Of a stretch of DNA of 64,000 nt, positions 1-12,501 are shown one piece after another (within the stretch, counting starts at the first letter, position 1; each line of letters begins with the position of its first letter). The notes below the pieces were generated by a model, which was given only the letters and a program-made list of their open reading frames with translations, was not told the origin of the DNA and searched no databases. Made by a program: the position numbers and the translations under genes. The DNA comes from Siphonodentalium dalli (taxonomy: Eukaryota > Mollusca > Scaphopoda > Gadilida > Siphonodentaliidae), in contig CP136063.1 of assembly GCA_032622095.1 (NCBI GenBank), forward strand, positions 119,246,723-119,310,722. The letters run 5' to 3'.

Positions 1-369
1 GACCCCCACCCATGCCTCGAAATTTGGTAATGCGGGTAGAAAAATCGCCATATCTTGGCCAATTTTCAAGATTTCGAGCTAATTTTTGCGTCATTGTGTT
101 CGTATTTGATGTCCCTATAATATTTAGTTGGGTTTTGGTAAGGTATTGTGGCGATATTCTACTATGTAGGCCAATATGTATGTTGTTCAGTGCATACTTT
201 TTGAATATCGTTGGCCTCCATCGACATACTACGGAAAGTGGGTAATTGTTTAGAAGTACTGAAAATTCCCCACCGAATGACACCAAACACGTGACGATTG
301 GTTGATGGAAATTAAATTCATAGTGCATCTTCTGTAAACTTGAAAAAAATGAAGGGGCCACAATTTCCA

Positions 370-490
370 CATTTCTCAATCGATTTACAAAATTCTTTCA
401 CGAGTAGCATTAGTACGTCGTATAGATACTTCATAACATTTTTGGTTCAAATCGGAGACAAAAAAAATATGACAATTTTTGCCCCCCTCC
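370..490 (+). repeat. Internal subrepeat A, copy 1 (spacing 303 bp)
   Basis: Bases 370-429 match 673-732 at 54 of 60 positions without gaps. Weaker similarity continues in register through an A-rich stretch to a shared C-rich box (481-490 against 784-793, 8 of 10). This is an old duplication inside the monomer that predates the near-identical array. The copy contains the A8 tract hit by the 463C variant. It is present in every complete unit. Confidence 0.85.
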
Positions 491-672
491 CTAATACGGA
501 CCAATGTTTTTGGATCTTGGTCAAAATTGCACCATTTCGTCTTCTTTCTATGGATAACACGCTCACATAAACCAAATACAATTCACGTGCGTTGTCTAGG
601 AGGAGTTTTGTCCACAAGCACTTTCTCCTAAATCGATGTATGAATACAATTTTCAATGGTCTGTAACTTGGA

Positions 673-793
673 CATTTCTCAACCGATTTCCAAAATTCTT
701 TCAGGAGAATCATTAGTACGTCCTATAGATACACGACAGTAAAAGTAGTTGAAATCATCGAAAAAAAAAAAATCGAAAATTTTGCCCCCACCC
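673..793 (+). repeat. Internal subrepeat A, copy 2 (spacing 303 bp)
   Basis: This is the partner of 370-490, in the same orientation and register. It contains the A12 tract where copy 1 has A8, and ends in a C-rich box. Past 793 the two copies may still be related with small gaps (similar tcaaaa words at 521 and 823), but I would not claim that stretch firmly. Confidence 0.85.
761..772 (+). repeat. A12 homopolymer tract
   Basis: Twelve consecutive A residues, flanked on both sides by tcg, occur in each complete monomer. I saw no copy with a different length, and the constant 1389-bp period supports this. Other A-tracts in the unit are A7 (343-349), A8 (460-467) and A7 (1252-1258). Confidence 0.9.
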
Positions 794-800
794 AAACCCC
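784..800 (-). other. C-rich box (G-rich on the minus strand)
   Basis: Three runs of C (5, 3 and 4) occur within 17 bp, with shorter related boxes at 481-490 and 3-11 of the unit. The minus strand has three G-runs of three or more, one short of a canonical four-tract quadruplex. It is present in every complete unit. No function can be assigned. Confidence 0.6.
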
Positions 801-942
801 AAAAATATAAGTCCGTTCCTGTTCAAAACTTATTTTCATAGAAAGTTGCTAACAACTAACTGCATATGAGCCCTCGTATCTGGCTACCTTGAACGTTATA
901 GGCGGACACAGGATATGAAATAAATCGAATTTTGCGAATCAT

Positions 943-1060
943 GGGCGACAACTCTGTAGGGAAAGCTCGGACATAAATTATAATGCATGGACCCAATAGG
1001 GCATACTGAGTTGTGCATACGGTCCAAATTTCAAGTTGCTTCTATTCATACTTTTCGAGA
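943..1060 (+). repeat. Internal subrepeat B, copy 1 (spacing 146 bp)
   Basis: An ungapped comparison with 1089-1206 gives about half of the positions identical. The matches cluster at both ends: a left block with a shared aactctg word, and a right block ending in gagata in both copies (1057 and 1203). The middle is much weaker. This is more diverged than subrepeat A and so probably older. It carries the 966G and 980G variants. Confidence 0.65.
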
Positions 1061-1088
1061 TACTGCAACCCCCAGTTTTACACATAAA

Positions 1089-1206
1089 GGGAGATAACTC
1101 TGCAAAGCAAGTTAGGACAAAATCCTATATAGACCGATGCACTACAACTATCATTGGGCTATAAACATACCAAAATCCAGCGCTCTATCTCTCTTACTTC
1201 CTGAGA
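1089..1206 (+). repeat. Internal subrepeat B, copy 2 (spacing 146 bp)
   Basis: This is the partner of 943-1060. It includes the word aagggagataactctg (1087-1102), which resembles a word I recall from bivalve mollusc repeats; that recollection is unverified. The variants C1125A and T1184A fall in this copy. Confidence 0.65.
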
Positions 1207-1276
1207 TATAAGGGTTATAAAATTGCTTAGTATAATAATAAATAATATTGGAAAAAAATAATAAATTGAATAACAA

Positions 1277-1306
1277 TATACTTCCATATTAAAATATGGA
1301 AGTATA
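1277..1306. repeat. Inverted repeat, 14-bp arms, 2-bp spacer (once per monomer)
   Basis: The left arm tatacttccatatt (1277-1290) is the exact reverse complement of the right arm aatatggaagtata (1293-1306), separated by aa. The same 30 bp occur in every complete monomer and no arm mutation was noticed. It lies in the most AT-rich part of the unit and could extrude as a cruciform or fold as a hairpin in RNA. It is not followed by a T-run, so it does not look like a bacterial terminator. Dyad symmetry is a reported property of some centromeric satellites; a role here is inference. Confidence 0.9.
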
Positions 1307-1389
1307 ATAAGGGAATCGCGCGGAATTGATTGGAATGTCGATTGTATGGTTCATTGACATTTCTGTGTTCAGTTGGAATGTTCTGGTAT

Positions 1390-4300
1390 GACCCCCACCC
1401 ATGCCTCGAAATTTGGTAATGCGGGTAGAAAAATCGCCATATCTTGGCCAATTTTCAAGATTTCGAGCTAATTTTTGCGTCATTGTGTTCGTATTTGATG
1501 TCCCTATAATATTTAGTTGGGTTTTGGTAAGGTATTGTGGCGATATTCTACTATGTAGGCCAATATGTATGTTGTTCAGTGCATACTTTTTGAATATCGT
1601 TGGCCTCCATCGACATACTACGGAAAGTGGGTAATTGTTTAGAAGTACTGAAAATTCCCCACCGAATGACACCAAACACGTGACGATTGGTTGATGGAAA
1701 TTAAATTCATAGTGCATCTTCTGTAAACTTGAAAAAAATGAAGGGGCCACAATTTCCACATTTCTCAATCGATTTACAAAATTCTTTCACGAGTAGCATT
1801 AGTACGTCGTATAGATACTTCATAACATTTTTGGTTCAAATCGGAGACAAAAAAAATATGACAATTTTTGCCCCCCTCCCTAATACGGACCAATGTTTTT
1901 GGATCTTGGTCAAAATTGCACCATTTCGTCTTCTTTCTATGGATAACACGCTCACATAAACCAAATACAATTCACGTGCGTTGTCTAGGAGGAGTTTTGT
2001 CCACAAGCACTTTCTCCTAAATCGATGTATGAATACAATTTTCAATGGTCTGTAACTTGGACATTTCTCAACCGATTTCCAAAATTCTTTCAGGAGAATC
2101 ATTAGTACGTCCTATAGATACACGACAGTAAAAGTAGTTGAAATCATCGAAAAAAAAAAAATCGAAAATTTTGCCCCCACCCAAACCCCAAAAATATAAG
2201 TCCGTTCCTGTTCAAAACTTATTTTCATAGAAAGTTGCTAACAACTAACTGCATATGAGCCCTCGTATCTGGCTACCTTGAACGTTATAGGCGGACACAG
2301 GATATGAAATAAATCGAATTTTGCGAATCATGGGCGACAACTCTGTAGGGAAAGCTCGGACATAAATTATAATGCATGGACCCAATAGGGCATACTGAGT
2401 TGTGCATACGGTCCAAATTTCAAGTTGCTTCTATTCATACTTTTCGAGATACTGCAACCCCCAGTTTTACACATAAAGGGAGATAACTCTGCAAAGCAAG
2501 TTAGGACAAAATCCTATATAGACCGATGCACTACAACTATCATTGGGCTATAAACATACCAAAATCCAGCGCTCTATCTCTCTTACTTCCTGAGATATAA
2601 GGGTTATAAAATTGCTTAGTATAATAATAAATAATATTGGAAAAAAATAATAAATTGAATAACAATATACTTCCATATTAAAATATGGAAGTATAATAAG
2701 GGAATCGCGCGGAATTGATTGGAATGTCGATTGTATGGTTCATTGACATTTCTGTGTTCAGTTGGAATGTTCTGGTATGACCCCCACCCATGCCTCGAAA
2801 TTTGGTAATGCGGGTAGAAAAATCGCCATATCTTGGCCAATTTTCAAGATTTCGAGCTAATTTTTGCGTCATTGTGTTCGTATTTGATGTCCCTATAATA
2901 TTTAGTTGGGTTTTGGTAAGGTATTGTGGCGATATTCTACTATGTAGGCCAATATGTATGTTGTTCAGTGCATACTTTTTGAATATCGTTGGCCTCCATC
3001 GACATACTACGGAAAGTGGGTAATTGTTTAGAAGTACTGAAAATTCCCCACCGAATGACACCAAACACGTGACGATTGGTTGATGGAAATTAAATTCATA
3101 GTGCATCTTCTGTAAACTTGAAAAAAATGAAGGGGCCACAATTTCCACATTTCTCAATCGATTTACAAAATTCTTTCACGAGTAGCATTAGTACGTCGTA
3201 TAGATACTTCATAACATTTTTGGTTCAAATCGGAGACAAAAAAAATATGACAATTTTTGCCCCCCTCCCTAATACGGACCAATGTTTTTGGATCTTGGTC
3301 AAAATTGCACCATTTCGTCTTCTTTCTATGGATAACACGCTCACATAAACCAAATACAATTCACGTGCGTTGTCTAGGAGGAGTTTTGTCCACAAGCACT
3401 TTCTCCTAAATCGATGTATGAATACAATTTTCAATGGTCTGTAACTTGGACATTTCTCAACCGATTTCCAAAATTCTTTCAGGAGAATCATTAGTACGTC
3501 CTATAGATACACGACAGTAAAAGTAGTTGAAATCATCGAAAAAAAAAAAATCGAAAATTTTGCCCCCACCCAAACCCCAAAAATATAAGTCCGTTCCTGT
3601 TCAAAACTTATTTTCATAGAAAGTTGCTAACAACTAACTGCATATGAGCCCTCGTATCTGGCTACCTTGAACGTTATAGGCGGACACAGGATATGAAATA
3701 AATCGAATTTTGCGAATCATGGGCGACAACTCTGTAGGGAAAGCTCGGACATAAATTATAATGCATGGACCCAATAGGGCATACTGAGTTGTGCATACGG
3801 TCCAAATTTCAAGTTGCTTCTATTCATACTTTTCGAGATACTGCAACCCCCAGTTTTACACATAAAGGGAGATAACTCTGCAAAGCAAGTTAGGACAAAA
3901 TCCTATATAGACCGATGCACTACAACTATCATTGGGCTATAAACATACCAAAATCCAGCGCTCTATCTCTCTTACTTCCTGAGATATAAGGGTTATAAAA
4001 TTGCTTAGTATAATAATAAATAATATTGGAAAAAAATAATAAATTGAATAACAATATACTTCCATATTAAAATATGGAAGTATAATAAGGGAATCGCGCG
4101 GAATTGATTGGAATGTCGATTGTATGGTTCATTGACATTTCTGTGTTCAGTTGGAATGTTCTGGTATGACCCCCACCCATGCCTCGAAATTTGGTAATGC
4201 GGGTAGAAAAATCGCCATATCTTGGCCAATTTTCAAGATTTCGAGCTAATTTTTGCGTCATTGTGTTCGTATTTGATGTCCCTATAATATTTAGTTGGGT

Positions 4301-7300
4301 TTTGGTAAGGTATTGTGGCGATATTCTACTATGTAGGCCAATATGTATGTTGTTCAGTGCATACTTTTTGAATATCGTTGGCCTCCATCGACATACTACG
4401 GAAAGTGGGTAATTGTTTAGAAGTACTGAAAATTCCCCACCGAATGACACCAAACACGTGACGATTGGTTGATGGAAATTAAATTCATAGTGCATCTTCT
4501 GTAAACTTGAAAAAAATGAAGGGGCCACAATTTCCACATTTCTCAATCGATTTACAAAATTCTTTCACGAGTAGCATTAGTACGTCGTATAGATACTTCA
4601 TAACATTTTTGGTTCAAATCGGAGACAAAAAAAATATGACAATTTTTGCCCCCCTCCCTAATACGGACCAATGTTTTTGGATCTTGGTCAAAATTGCACC
4701 ATTTCGTCTTCTTTCTATGGATAACACGCTCACATAAACCAAATACAATTCACGTGCGTTGTCTAGGAGGAGTTTTGTCCACAAGCACTTTCTCCTAAAT
4801 CGATGTATGAATACAATTTTCAATGGTCTGTAACTTGGACATTTCTCAACCGATTTCCAAAATTCTTTCAGGAGAATCATTAGTACGTCCTATAGATACA
4901 CGACAGTAAAAGTAGTTGAAATCATCGAAAAAAAAAAAATCGAAAATTTTGCCCCCACCCAAACCCCAAAAATATAAGTCCGTTCCTGTTCAAAACTTAT
5001 TTTCATAGAAAGTTGCTAACAACTAACTGCATATGAGCCCTCGTATCTGGCTACCTTGAACGTTATAGGCGGACACAGGATATGAAATAAATCGAATTTT
5101 GCGAATCATGGGCGACAACTCTGTAGGGAAAGCTCGGACATAAATTATAATGCATGGACCCAATAGGGCATACTGAGTTGTGCATACGGTCCAAATTTCA
5201 AGTTGCTTCTATTCATACTTTTCGAGATACTGCAACCCCCAGTTTTACACATAAAGGGAGATAACTCTGCAAAGCAAGTTAGGACAAAATCCTATATAGA
5301 CCGATGCACTACAACTATCATTGGGCTATAAACATACCAAAATCCAGCGCTCTATCTCTCTTACTTCCTGAGATATAAGGGTTATAAAATTGCTTAGTAT
5401 AATAATAAATAATATTGGAAAAAAATAATAAATTGAATAACAATATACTTCCATATTAAAATATGGAAGTATAATAAGGGAATCGCGCGGAATTGATTGG
5501 AATGTCGATTGTATGGTTCATTGACATTTCTGTGTTCAGTTGGAATGTTCTGGTATGACCCCCACCCATGCCTCGAAATTTGGTAATGCGGGTAGAAAAA
5601 TCGCCATATCTTGGCCAATTTTCAAGATTTCGAGCTAATTTTTGCGTCATTGTGTTCGTATTTGATGTCCCTATAATATTTAGTTGGGTTTTGGTAAGGT
5701 ATTGTGGCGATATTCTACTATGTAGGCCAATATGTATGTTGTTCAGTGCATACTTTTTGAATATCGTTGGCCTCCATCGACATACTACGGAAAGTGGGTA
5801 ATTGTTTAGAAGTACTGAAAATTCCCCACCGAATGACACCAAACACGTGACGATTGGTTGATGGAAATTAAATTCATAGTGCATCTTCTGTAAACTTGAA
5901 AAAAATGAAGGGGCCACAATTTCCACATTTCTCAATCGATTTACAAAATTCTTTCACGAGTAGCATTAGTACGTCGTATAGATACTTCATAACATTTTTG
6001 GTTCAAATCGGAGACAAAAAAAATATGACAATTTTTGCCCCCCTCCCTAATACGGACCAATGTTTTTGGATCTTGGTCAAAATTGCACCATTTCGTCTTC
6101 TTTCTATGGATAACACGCTCACATAAACCAAATACAATTCACGTGCGTTGTCTAGGAGGAGTTTTGTCCACAAGCACTTTCTCCTAAATCGATGTATGAA
6201 TACAATTTTCAATGGTCTGTAACTTGGACATTTCTCAACCGATTTCCAAAATTCTTTCAGGAGAATCATTAGTACGTCCTATAGATACACGACAGTAAAA
6301 GTAGTTGAAATCATCGAAAAAAAAAAAATCGAAAATTTTGCCCCCACCCAAACCCCAAAAATATAAGTCCGTTCCTGTTCAAAACTTATTTTCATAGAAA
6401 GTTGCTAACAACTAACTGCATATGAGCCCTCGTATCTGGCTACCTTGAACGTTATAGGCGGACACAGGATATGAAATAAATCGAATTTTGCGAATCATGG
6501 GCGACAACTCTGTAGGGAAAGCTCGGACATAAATTATAATGCATGGACCCAATAGGGCATACTGAGTTGTGCATACGGTCCAAATTTCAAGTTGCTTCTA
6601 TTCATACTTTTCGAGATACTGCAACCCCCAGTTTTACACATAAAGGGAGATAACTCTGCAAAGCAAGTTAGGACAAAATCCTATATAGACCGATGCACTA
6701 CAACTATCATTGGGCTATAAACATACCAAAATCCAGCGCTCTATCTCTCTTACTTCCTGAGATATAAGGGTTATAAAATTGCTTAGTATAATAATAAATA
6801 ATATTGGAAAAAAATAATAAATTGAATAACAATATACTTCCATATTAAAATATGGAAGTATAATAAGGGAATCGCGCGGAATTGATTGGAATGTCGATTG
6901 TATGGTTCATTGACATTTCTGTGTTCAGTTGGAATGTTCTGGTATGACCCCCACCCATGCCTCGAAATTTGGTAATGCGGGTAGAAAAATCGCCATATCT
7001 TGGCCAATTTTCAAGATTTCGAGCTAATTTTTGCGTCATTGTGTTCGTATTTGATGTCCCTATAATATTTAGTTGGGTTTTGGTAAGGTATTGTGGCGAT
7101 ATTCTACTATGTAGGCCAATATGTATGTTGTTCAGTGCATACTTTTTGAATATCGTTGGCCTCCATCGACATACTACGGAAAGTGGGTAATTGTTTAGAA
7201 GTACTGAAAATTCCCCACCGAATGACACCAAACACGTGACGATTGGTTGATGGAAATTAAATTCATAGTGCATCTTCTGTAAACTTGAAAAAAATGAAGG

Positions 7301-8334
7301 GGCCACAATTTCCACATTTCTCAATCGATTTACAAAATTCTTTCACGAGTAGCATTAGTACGTCGTATAGATACTTCATAACATTTTTGGTTCAAATCGG
7401 AGACAAAAAAAATATGACAATTTTTGCCCCCCTCCCTAATACGGACCAATGTTTTTGGATCTTGGTCAAAATTGCACCATTTCGTCTTCTTTCTATGGAT
7501 AACACGCTCACATAAACCAAATACAATTCACGTGCGTTGTCTAGGAGGAGTTTTGTCCACAAGCACTTTCTCCTAAATCGATGTATGAATACAATTTTCA
7601 ATGGTCTGTAACTTGGACATTTCTCAACCGATTTCCAAAATTCTTTCAGGAGAATCATTAGTACGTCCTATAGATACACGACAGTAAAAGTAGTTGAAAT
7701 CATCGAAAAAAAAAAAATCGAAAATTTTGCCCCCACCCAAACCCCAAAAATATAAGTCCGTTCCTGTTCAAAACTTATTTTCATAGAAAGTTGCTAACAA
7801 CTAACTGCATATGAGCCCTCGTATCTGGCTACCTTGAACGTTATAGGCGGACACAGGATATGAAATAAATCGAATTTTGCGAATCATGGGCGACAACTCT
7901 GTAGGGAAAGCTCGGACATAAATTATAATGCATGGACCCAATAGGGCATACTGAGTTGTGCATACGGTCCAAATTTCAAGTTGCTTCTATTCATACTTTT
8001 CGAGATACTGCAACCCCCAGTTTTACACATAAAGGGAGATAACTCTGCAAAGCAAGTTAGGACAAAATCCTATATAGACCGATGCACTACAACTATCATT
8101 GGGCTATAAACATACCAAAATCCAGCGCTCTATCTCTCTTACTTCCTGAGATATAAGGGTTATAAAATTGCTTAGTATAATAATAAATAATATTGGAAAA
8201 AAATAATAAATTGAATAACAATATACTTCCATATTAAAATATGGAAGTATAATAAGGGAATCGCGCGGAATTGATTGGAATGTCGATTGTATGGTTCATT
8301 GACATTTCTGTGTTCAGTTGGAATGTTCTGGTAT
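1390..8334. repeat. Monomers M2-M6, consensus type
   Basis: These five consecutive units of exactly 1389 bp show no difference from M1 that I could see. With M1 they form a run of six apparently identical units at the left end of the window. Confidence 0.93.
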
Positions 8335-11300
8335 GACCCCCACCCATGCCTCGAAATTTGGTAATGCGGGTAGAAAAATCGCCATATCTTGGCCAATTTT
8401 CAAGATTTCGAGCTAATTTTTGCGTCATTGTGTTCGTATTTGATGTCCCTATAATATTTAGTTGGGTTTTGGTAAGGTATTGTGGCGATATTCTACTATG
8501 TAGGCCAATATGTATGTTGTTCAGTGCATACTTTTTGAATATCGTTGGCCTCCATCGACATACTACGGAAAGTGGGTAATTGTTTAGAAGTACTGAAAAT
8601 TCCCCACCGAATGACACCAAACACGTGACGATTGGTTGATGGAAATTAAATTCATAGTGCATCTTCTGTAAACTTGAAAAAAATGAAGGGGCCACAATTT
8701 CCACATTTCTCAATCGATTTACAAAATTCTTTCACGAGTAGCATTAGTACGTCGTATAGATACTTCATAACATTTTTGGTTCAAATCGGAGACAAACAAA
8801 ATATGACAATTTTTGCCCCCCTCCCTAATACGGACCAATGTTTTTGGATCTTGGTCAAAATTGCACCATTTCGTCTTCTTTCTATGGATAACACGCTCAC
8901 ATAAACCAAATACAATTCACGTGCGTTGTCTAGGAGGAGTTTTGTCCACAAGCACTTTCTCCTAAATCGATGTATGAATACAATTTTCAATGGTCTGTAA
9001 CTTGGACATTTCTCAACCGATTTCCAAAATTCTTTCAGGAGAATCATTAGTACGTCCTATAGATACACGACAGTAAAAGTAGTTGAAATCATCGAAAAAA
9101 AAAAAATCGAAAATTTTGCCCCCACCCAAACCCCAAAAATATAAGTCCGTTCCTGTTCAAAACTTATTTTCATAGAAAGTTGCTAACAACTAACTGCATA
9201 TGAGCCCTCGTATCTGGCTACCTTGAACGTTATAGGCGGACACAGGATATGAAATAAATCGAATTTTGCGAATCATGGGCGACAACTCTGTAGGGAAAGC
9301 TCGGACATAAATTATAATGCATGGACCCAATAGGGCATACTGAGTTGTGCATACGGTCCAAATTTCAAGTTGCTTCTATTCATACTTTTCGAGATACTGC
9401 AACCCCCAGTTTTACACATAAAGGGAGATAACTCTGCAAAGCAAGTTAGGACAAAATCCTATATAGACCGATGCACTACAACTATCATTGGGCTATAAAC
9501 ATACCAAAATCCAGCGCTCTATCTCTCTTACTTCCTGAGATATAAGGGTTATAAAATTGCTTAGTATAATAATAAATAATATTGGAAAAAAATAATAAAT
9601 TGAATAACAATATACTTCCATATTAAAATATGGAAGTATAATAAGGGAATCGCGCGGAATTGATTGGAATGTCGATTGTATGGTTCATTGACATTTCTGT
9701 GTTCAGTTGGAATGTTCTGGTATGACCCCCACCCATGCCTCGAAATTTGGTAATGCGGGTAGAAAAATCGCCATATCTTGGCCAATTTTCAAGATTTCGA
9801 GCTAATTTTTGCGTCATTGTGTTCGTATTTGATGTCCCTATAATATTTAGTTGGGTTTTGGTAAGGTATTGTGGCGATATTCTACTATGTAGGCCAATAT
9901 GTATGTTGTTCAGTGCATACTTTTTGAATATCGTTGGCCTCCATCGACATACTACGGAAAGTGGGTAATTGTTTAGAAGTACTGAAAATTCCCCACCGAA
10001 TGACACCAAACACGTGACGATTGGTTGATGGAAATTAAATTCATAGTGCATCTTCTGTAAACTTGAAAAAAATGAAGGGGCCACAATTTCCACATTTCTC
10101 AATCGATTTACAAAATTCTTTCACGAGTAGCATTAGTACGTCGTATAGATACTTCATAACATTTTTGGTTCAAATCGGAGACAAACAAAATATGACAATT
10201 TTTGCCCCCCTCCCTAATACGGACCAATGTTTTTGGATCTTGGTCAAAATTGCACCATTTCGTCTTCTTTCTATGGATAACACGCTCACATAAACCAAAT
10301 ACAATTCACGTGCGTTGTCTAGGAGGAGTTTTGTCCACAAGCACTTTCTCCTAAATCGATGTATGAATACAATTTTCAATGGTCTGTAACTTGGACATTT
10401 CTCAACCGATTTCCAAAATTCTTTCAGGAGAATCATTAGTACGTCCTATAGATACACGACAGTAAAAGTAGTTGAAATCATCGAAAAAAAAAAAATCGAA
10501 AATTTTGCCCCCACCCAAACCCCAAAAATATAAGTCCGTTCCTGTTCAAAACTTATTTTCATAGAAAGTTGCTAACAACTAACTGCATATGAGCCCTCGT
10601 ATCTGGCTACCTTGAACGTTATAGGCGGACACAGGATATGAAATAAATCGAATTTTGCGAATCATGGGCGACAACTCTGTAGGGAAAGCTCGGACATAAA
10701 TTATAATGCATGGACCCAATAGGGCATACTGAGTTGTGCATACGGTCCAAATTTCAAGTTGCTTCTATTCATACTTTTCGAGATACTGCAACCCCCAGTT
10801 TTACACATAAAGGGAGATAACTCTGCAAAGCAAGTTAGGACAAAATCCTATATAGACCGATGCACTACAACTATCATTGGGCTATAAACATACCAAAATC
10901 CAGCGCTCTATCTCTCTTACTTCCTGAGATATAAGGGTTATAAAATTGCTTAGTATAATAATAAATAATATTGGAAAAAAATAATAAATTGAATAACAAT
11001 ATACTTCCATATTAAAATATGGAAGTATAATAAGGGAATCGCGCGGAATTGATTGGAATGTCGATTGTATGGTTCATTGACATTTCTGTGTTCAGTTGGA
11101 ATGTTCTGGTATGACCCCCACCCATGCCTCGAAATTTGGTAATGCGGGTAGAAAAATCGCCATATCTTGGCCAATTTTCAAGATTTCGAGCTAATTTTTG
11201 CGTCATTGTGTTCGTATTTGATGTCCCTATAATATTTAGTTGGGTTTTGGTAAGGTATTGTGGCGATATTCTACTATGTAGGCCAATATGTATGTTGTTC

Positions 11301-12501
11301 AGTGCATACTTTTTGAATATCGTTGGCCTCCATCGACATACTACGGAAAGTGGGTAATTGTTTAGAAGTACTGAAAATTCCCCACCGAATGACACCAAAC
11401 ACGTGACGATTGGTTGATGGAAATTAAATTCATAGTGCATCTTCTGTAAACTTGAAAAAAATGAAGGGGCCACAATTTCCACATTTCTCAATCGATTTAC
11501 AAAATTCTTTCACGAGTAGCATTAGTACGTCGTATAGATACTTCATAACATTTTTGGTTCAAATCGGAGACAAACAAAATATGACAATTTTTGCCCCCCT
11601 CCCTAATACGGACCAATGTTTTTGGATCTTGGTCAAAATTGCACCATTTCGTCTTCTTTCTATGGATAACACGCTCACATAAACCAAATACAATTCACGT
11701 GCGTTGTCTAGGAGGAGTTTTGTCCACAAGCACTTTCTCCTAAATCGATGTATGAATACAATTTTCAATGGTCTGTAACTTGGACATTTCTCAACCGATT
11801 TCCAAAATTCTTTCAGGAGAATCATTAGTACGTCCTATAGATACACGACAGTAAAAGTAGTTGAAATCATCGAAAAAAAAAAAATCGAAAATTTTGCCCC
11901 CACCCAAACCCCAAAAATATAAGTCCGTTCCTGTTCAAAACTTATTTTCATAGAAAGTTGCTAACAACTAACTGCATATGAGCCCTCGTATCTGGCTACC
12001 TTGAACGTTATAGGCGGACACAGGATATGAAATAAATCGAATTTTGCGAATCATGGGCGACAACTCTGTAGGGAAAGCTCGGACATAAATTATAATGCAT
12101 GGACCCAATAGGGCATACTGAGTTGTGCATACGGTCCAAATTTCAAGTTGCTTCTATTCATACTTTTCGAGATACTGCAACCCCCAGTTTTACACATAAA
12201 GGGAGATAACTCTGCAAAGCAAGTTAGGACAAAATCCTATATAGACCGATGCACTACAACTATCATTGGGCTATAAACATACCAAAATCCAGCGCTCTAT
12301 CTCTCTTACTTCCTGAGATATAAGGGTTATAAAATTGCTTAGTATAATAATAAATAATATTGGAAAAAAATAATAAATTGAATAACAATATACTTCCATA
12401 TTAAAATATGGAAGTATAATAAGGGAATCGCGCGGAATTGATTGGAATGTCGATTGTATGGTTCATTGACATTTCTGTGTTCAGTTGGAATGTTCTGGTA
12501 T
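8335..12501. repeat. Monomers M7-M9, 463C haplotype
   Basis: Three adjacent units share A-to-C at unit position 463 (8797, 10186 and 11575), which breaks the A8 tract at 460-467 into A3-C-A4. Adjacent identical variants imply local duplication of a 463C unit. The block is followed directly by M10, which carries 142A and 1125A; the same order recurs at M38-M39 and M44-M45. Confidence 0.95.

Larger units (their letters stand above)
1..1389. repeat. Reference monomer M1 (consensus sequence)
   Basis: This copy matches the consensus at every variable site: G142, A336, T423, A463, G751, C871, G895, C966, A980, C1125 and T1184. From left to right it holds a C-rich box (1-11), an unassigned AT-rich stretch (12-342), an A7 tract (343-349), copy 1 of a 303-bp-spaced duplication (about 370-490), an unassigned stretch (491-672), copy 2 of that duplication (about 673-793) with an A12 tract (761-772), two copies of a 146-bp-spaced duplication (about 943-1060 and 1089-1206), a very AT-rich stretch with another A7 (1207-1276), an inverted repeat (1277-1306), and a tail with two ttggaatgt words (1330-1338 and 1373-1381). 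The start point is arbitrary because the repeat is circularly permutable. No coding function is seen. Confidence 0.97.

Noticed and set aside
5-22. CENP-B-box-like match on the minus strand near the monomer start
   Set aside because: Only 7 of the 9 core bases of the mammalian box are present, with mismatches in the CGGG part. A single match of this quality in 1389 bp can arise by chance.
12-245. Plus-strand 77-codon frame, once per monomer
   Set aside because: It is short, without a recognisable domain, fully overlapped by an antisense frame, and altered by the 142A variant (Arg to Lys). No sign of coding constraint.
488-493. Telomere-like ccctaa word
   Set aside because: It occurs as an isolated hexamer without tandem repetition, so it is not telomeric.
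340-713. Overlapping 76-codon plus-strand and 88-codon minus-strand frames
   Set aside because: They overlap on opposite strands, the plus frame depends on a TTG start (GTG in M16), and the 463C variant changes the amino acid in both frames (Lys to Gln, Phe to Cys). This looks like chance ORFs in repeat DNA.
784-800. G-quadruplex on the minus strand
   Set aside because: Only three G-runs of three or more are present within a suitable distance, short of the canonical four.
1222-1310. Helitron 3' end (hairpin followed by a CTRR terminus)
   Set aside because: The hairpin at 1277-1306 is not followed by CTRR within the usual 10-12 bp on either strand, and no Rep/helicase coding is present. A nearby ctta word lies on the wrong side of the hairpin.
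1289-1768. Antisense 159-codon open frame crossing each monomer boundary
   Set aside because: It has no recognisable domain, and its end overlaps the inverted repeat. The variants I can see in it change amino acids (142A gives Leu to Phe, 336G gives Leu to Ser), and the M10 insertion shifts its frame. It persists in all copies only because the DNA is homogenised.
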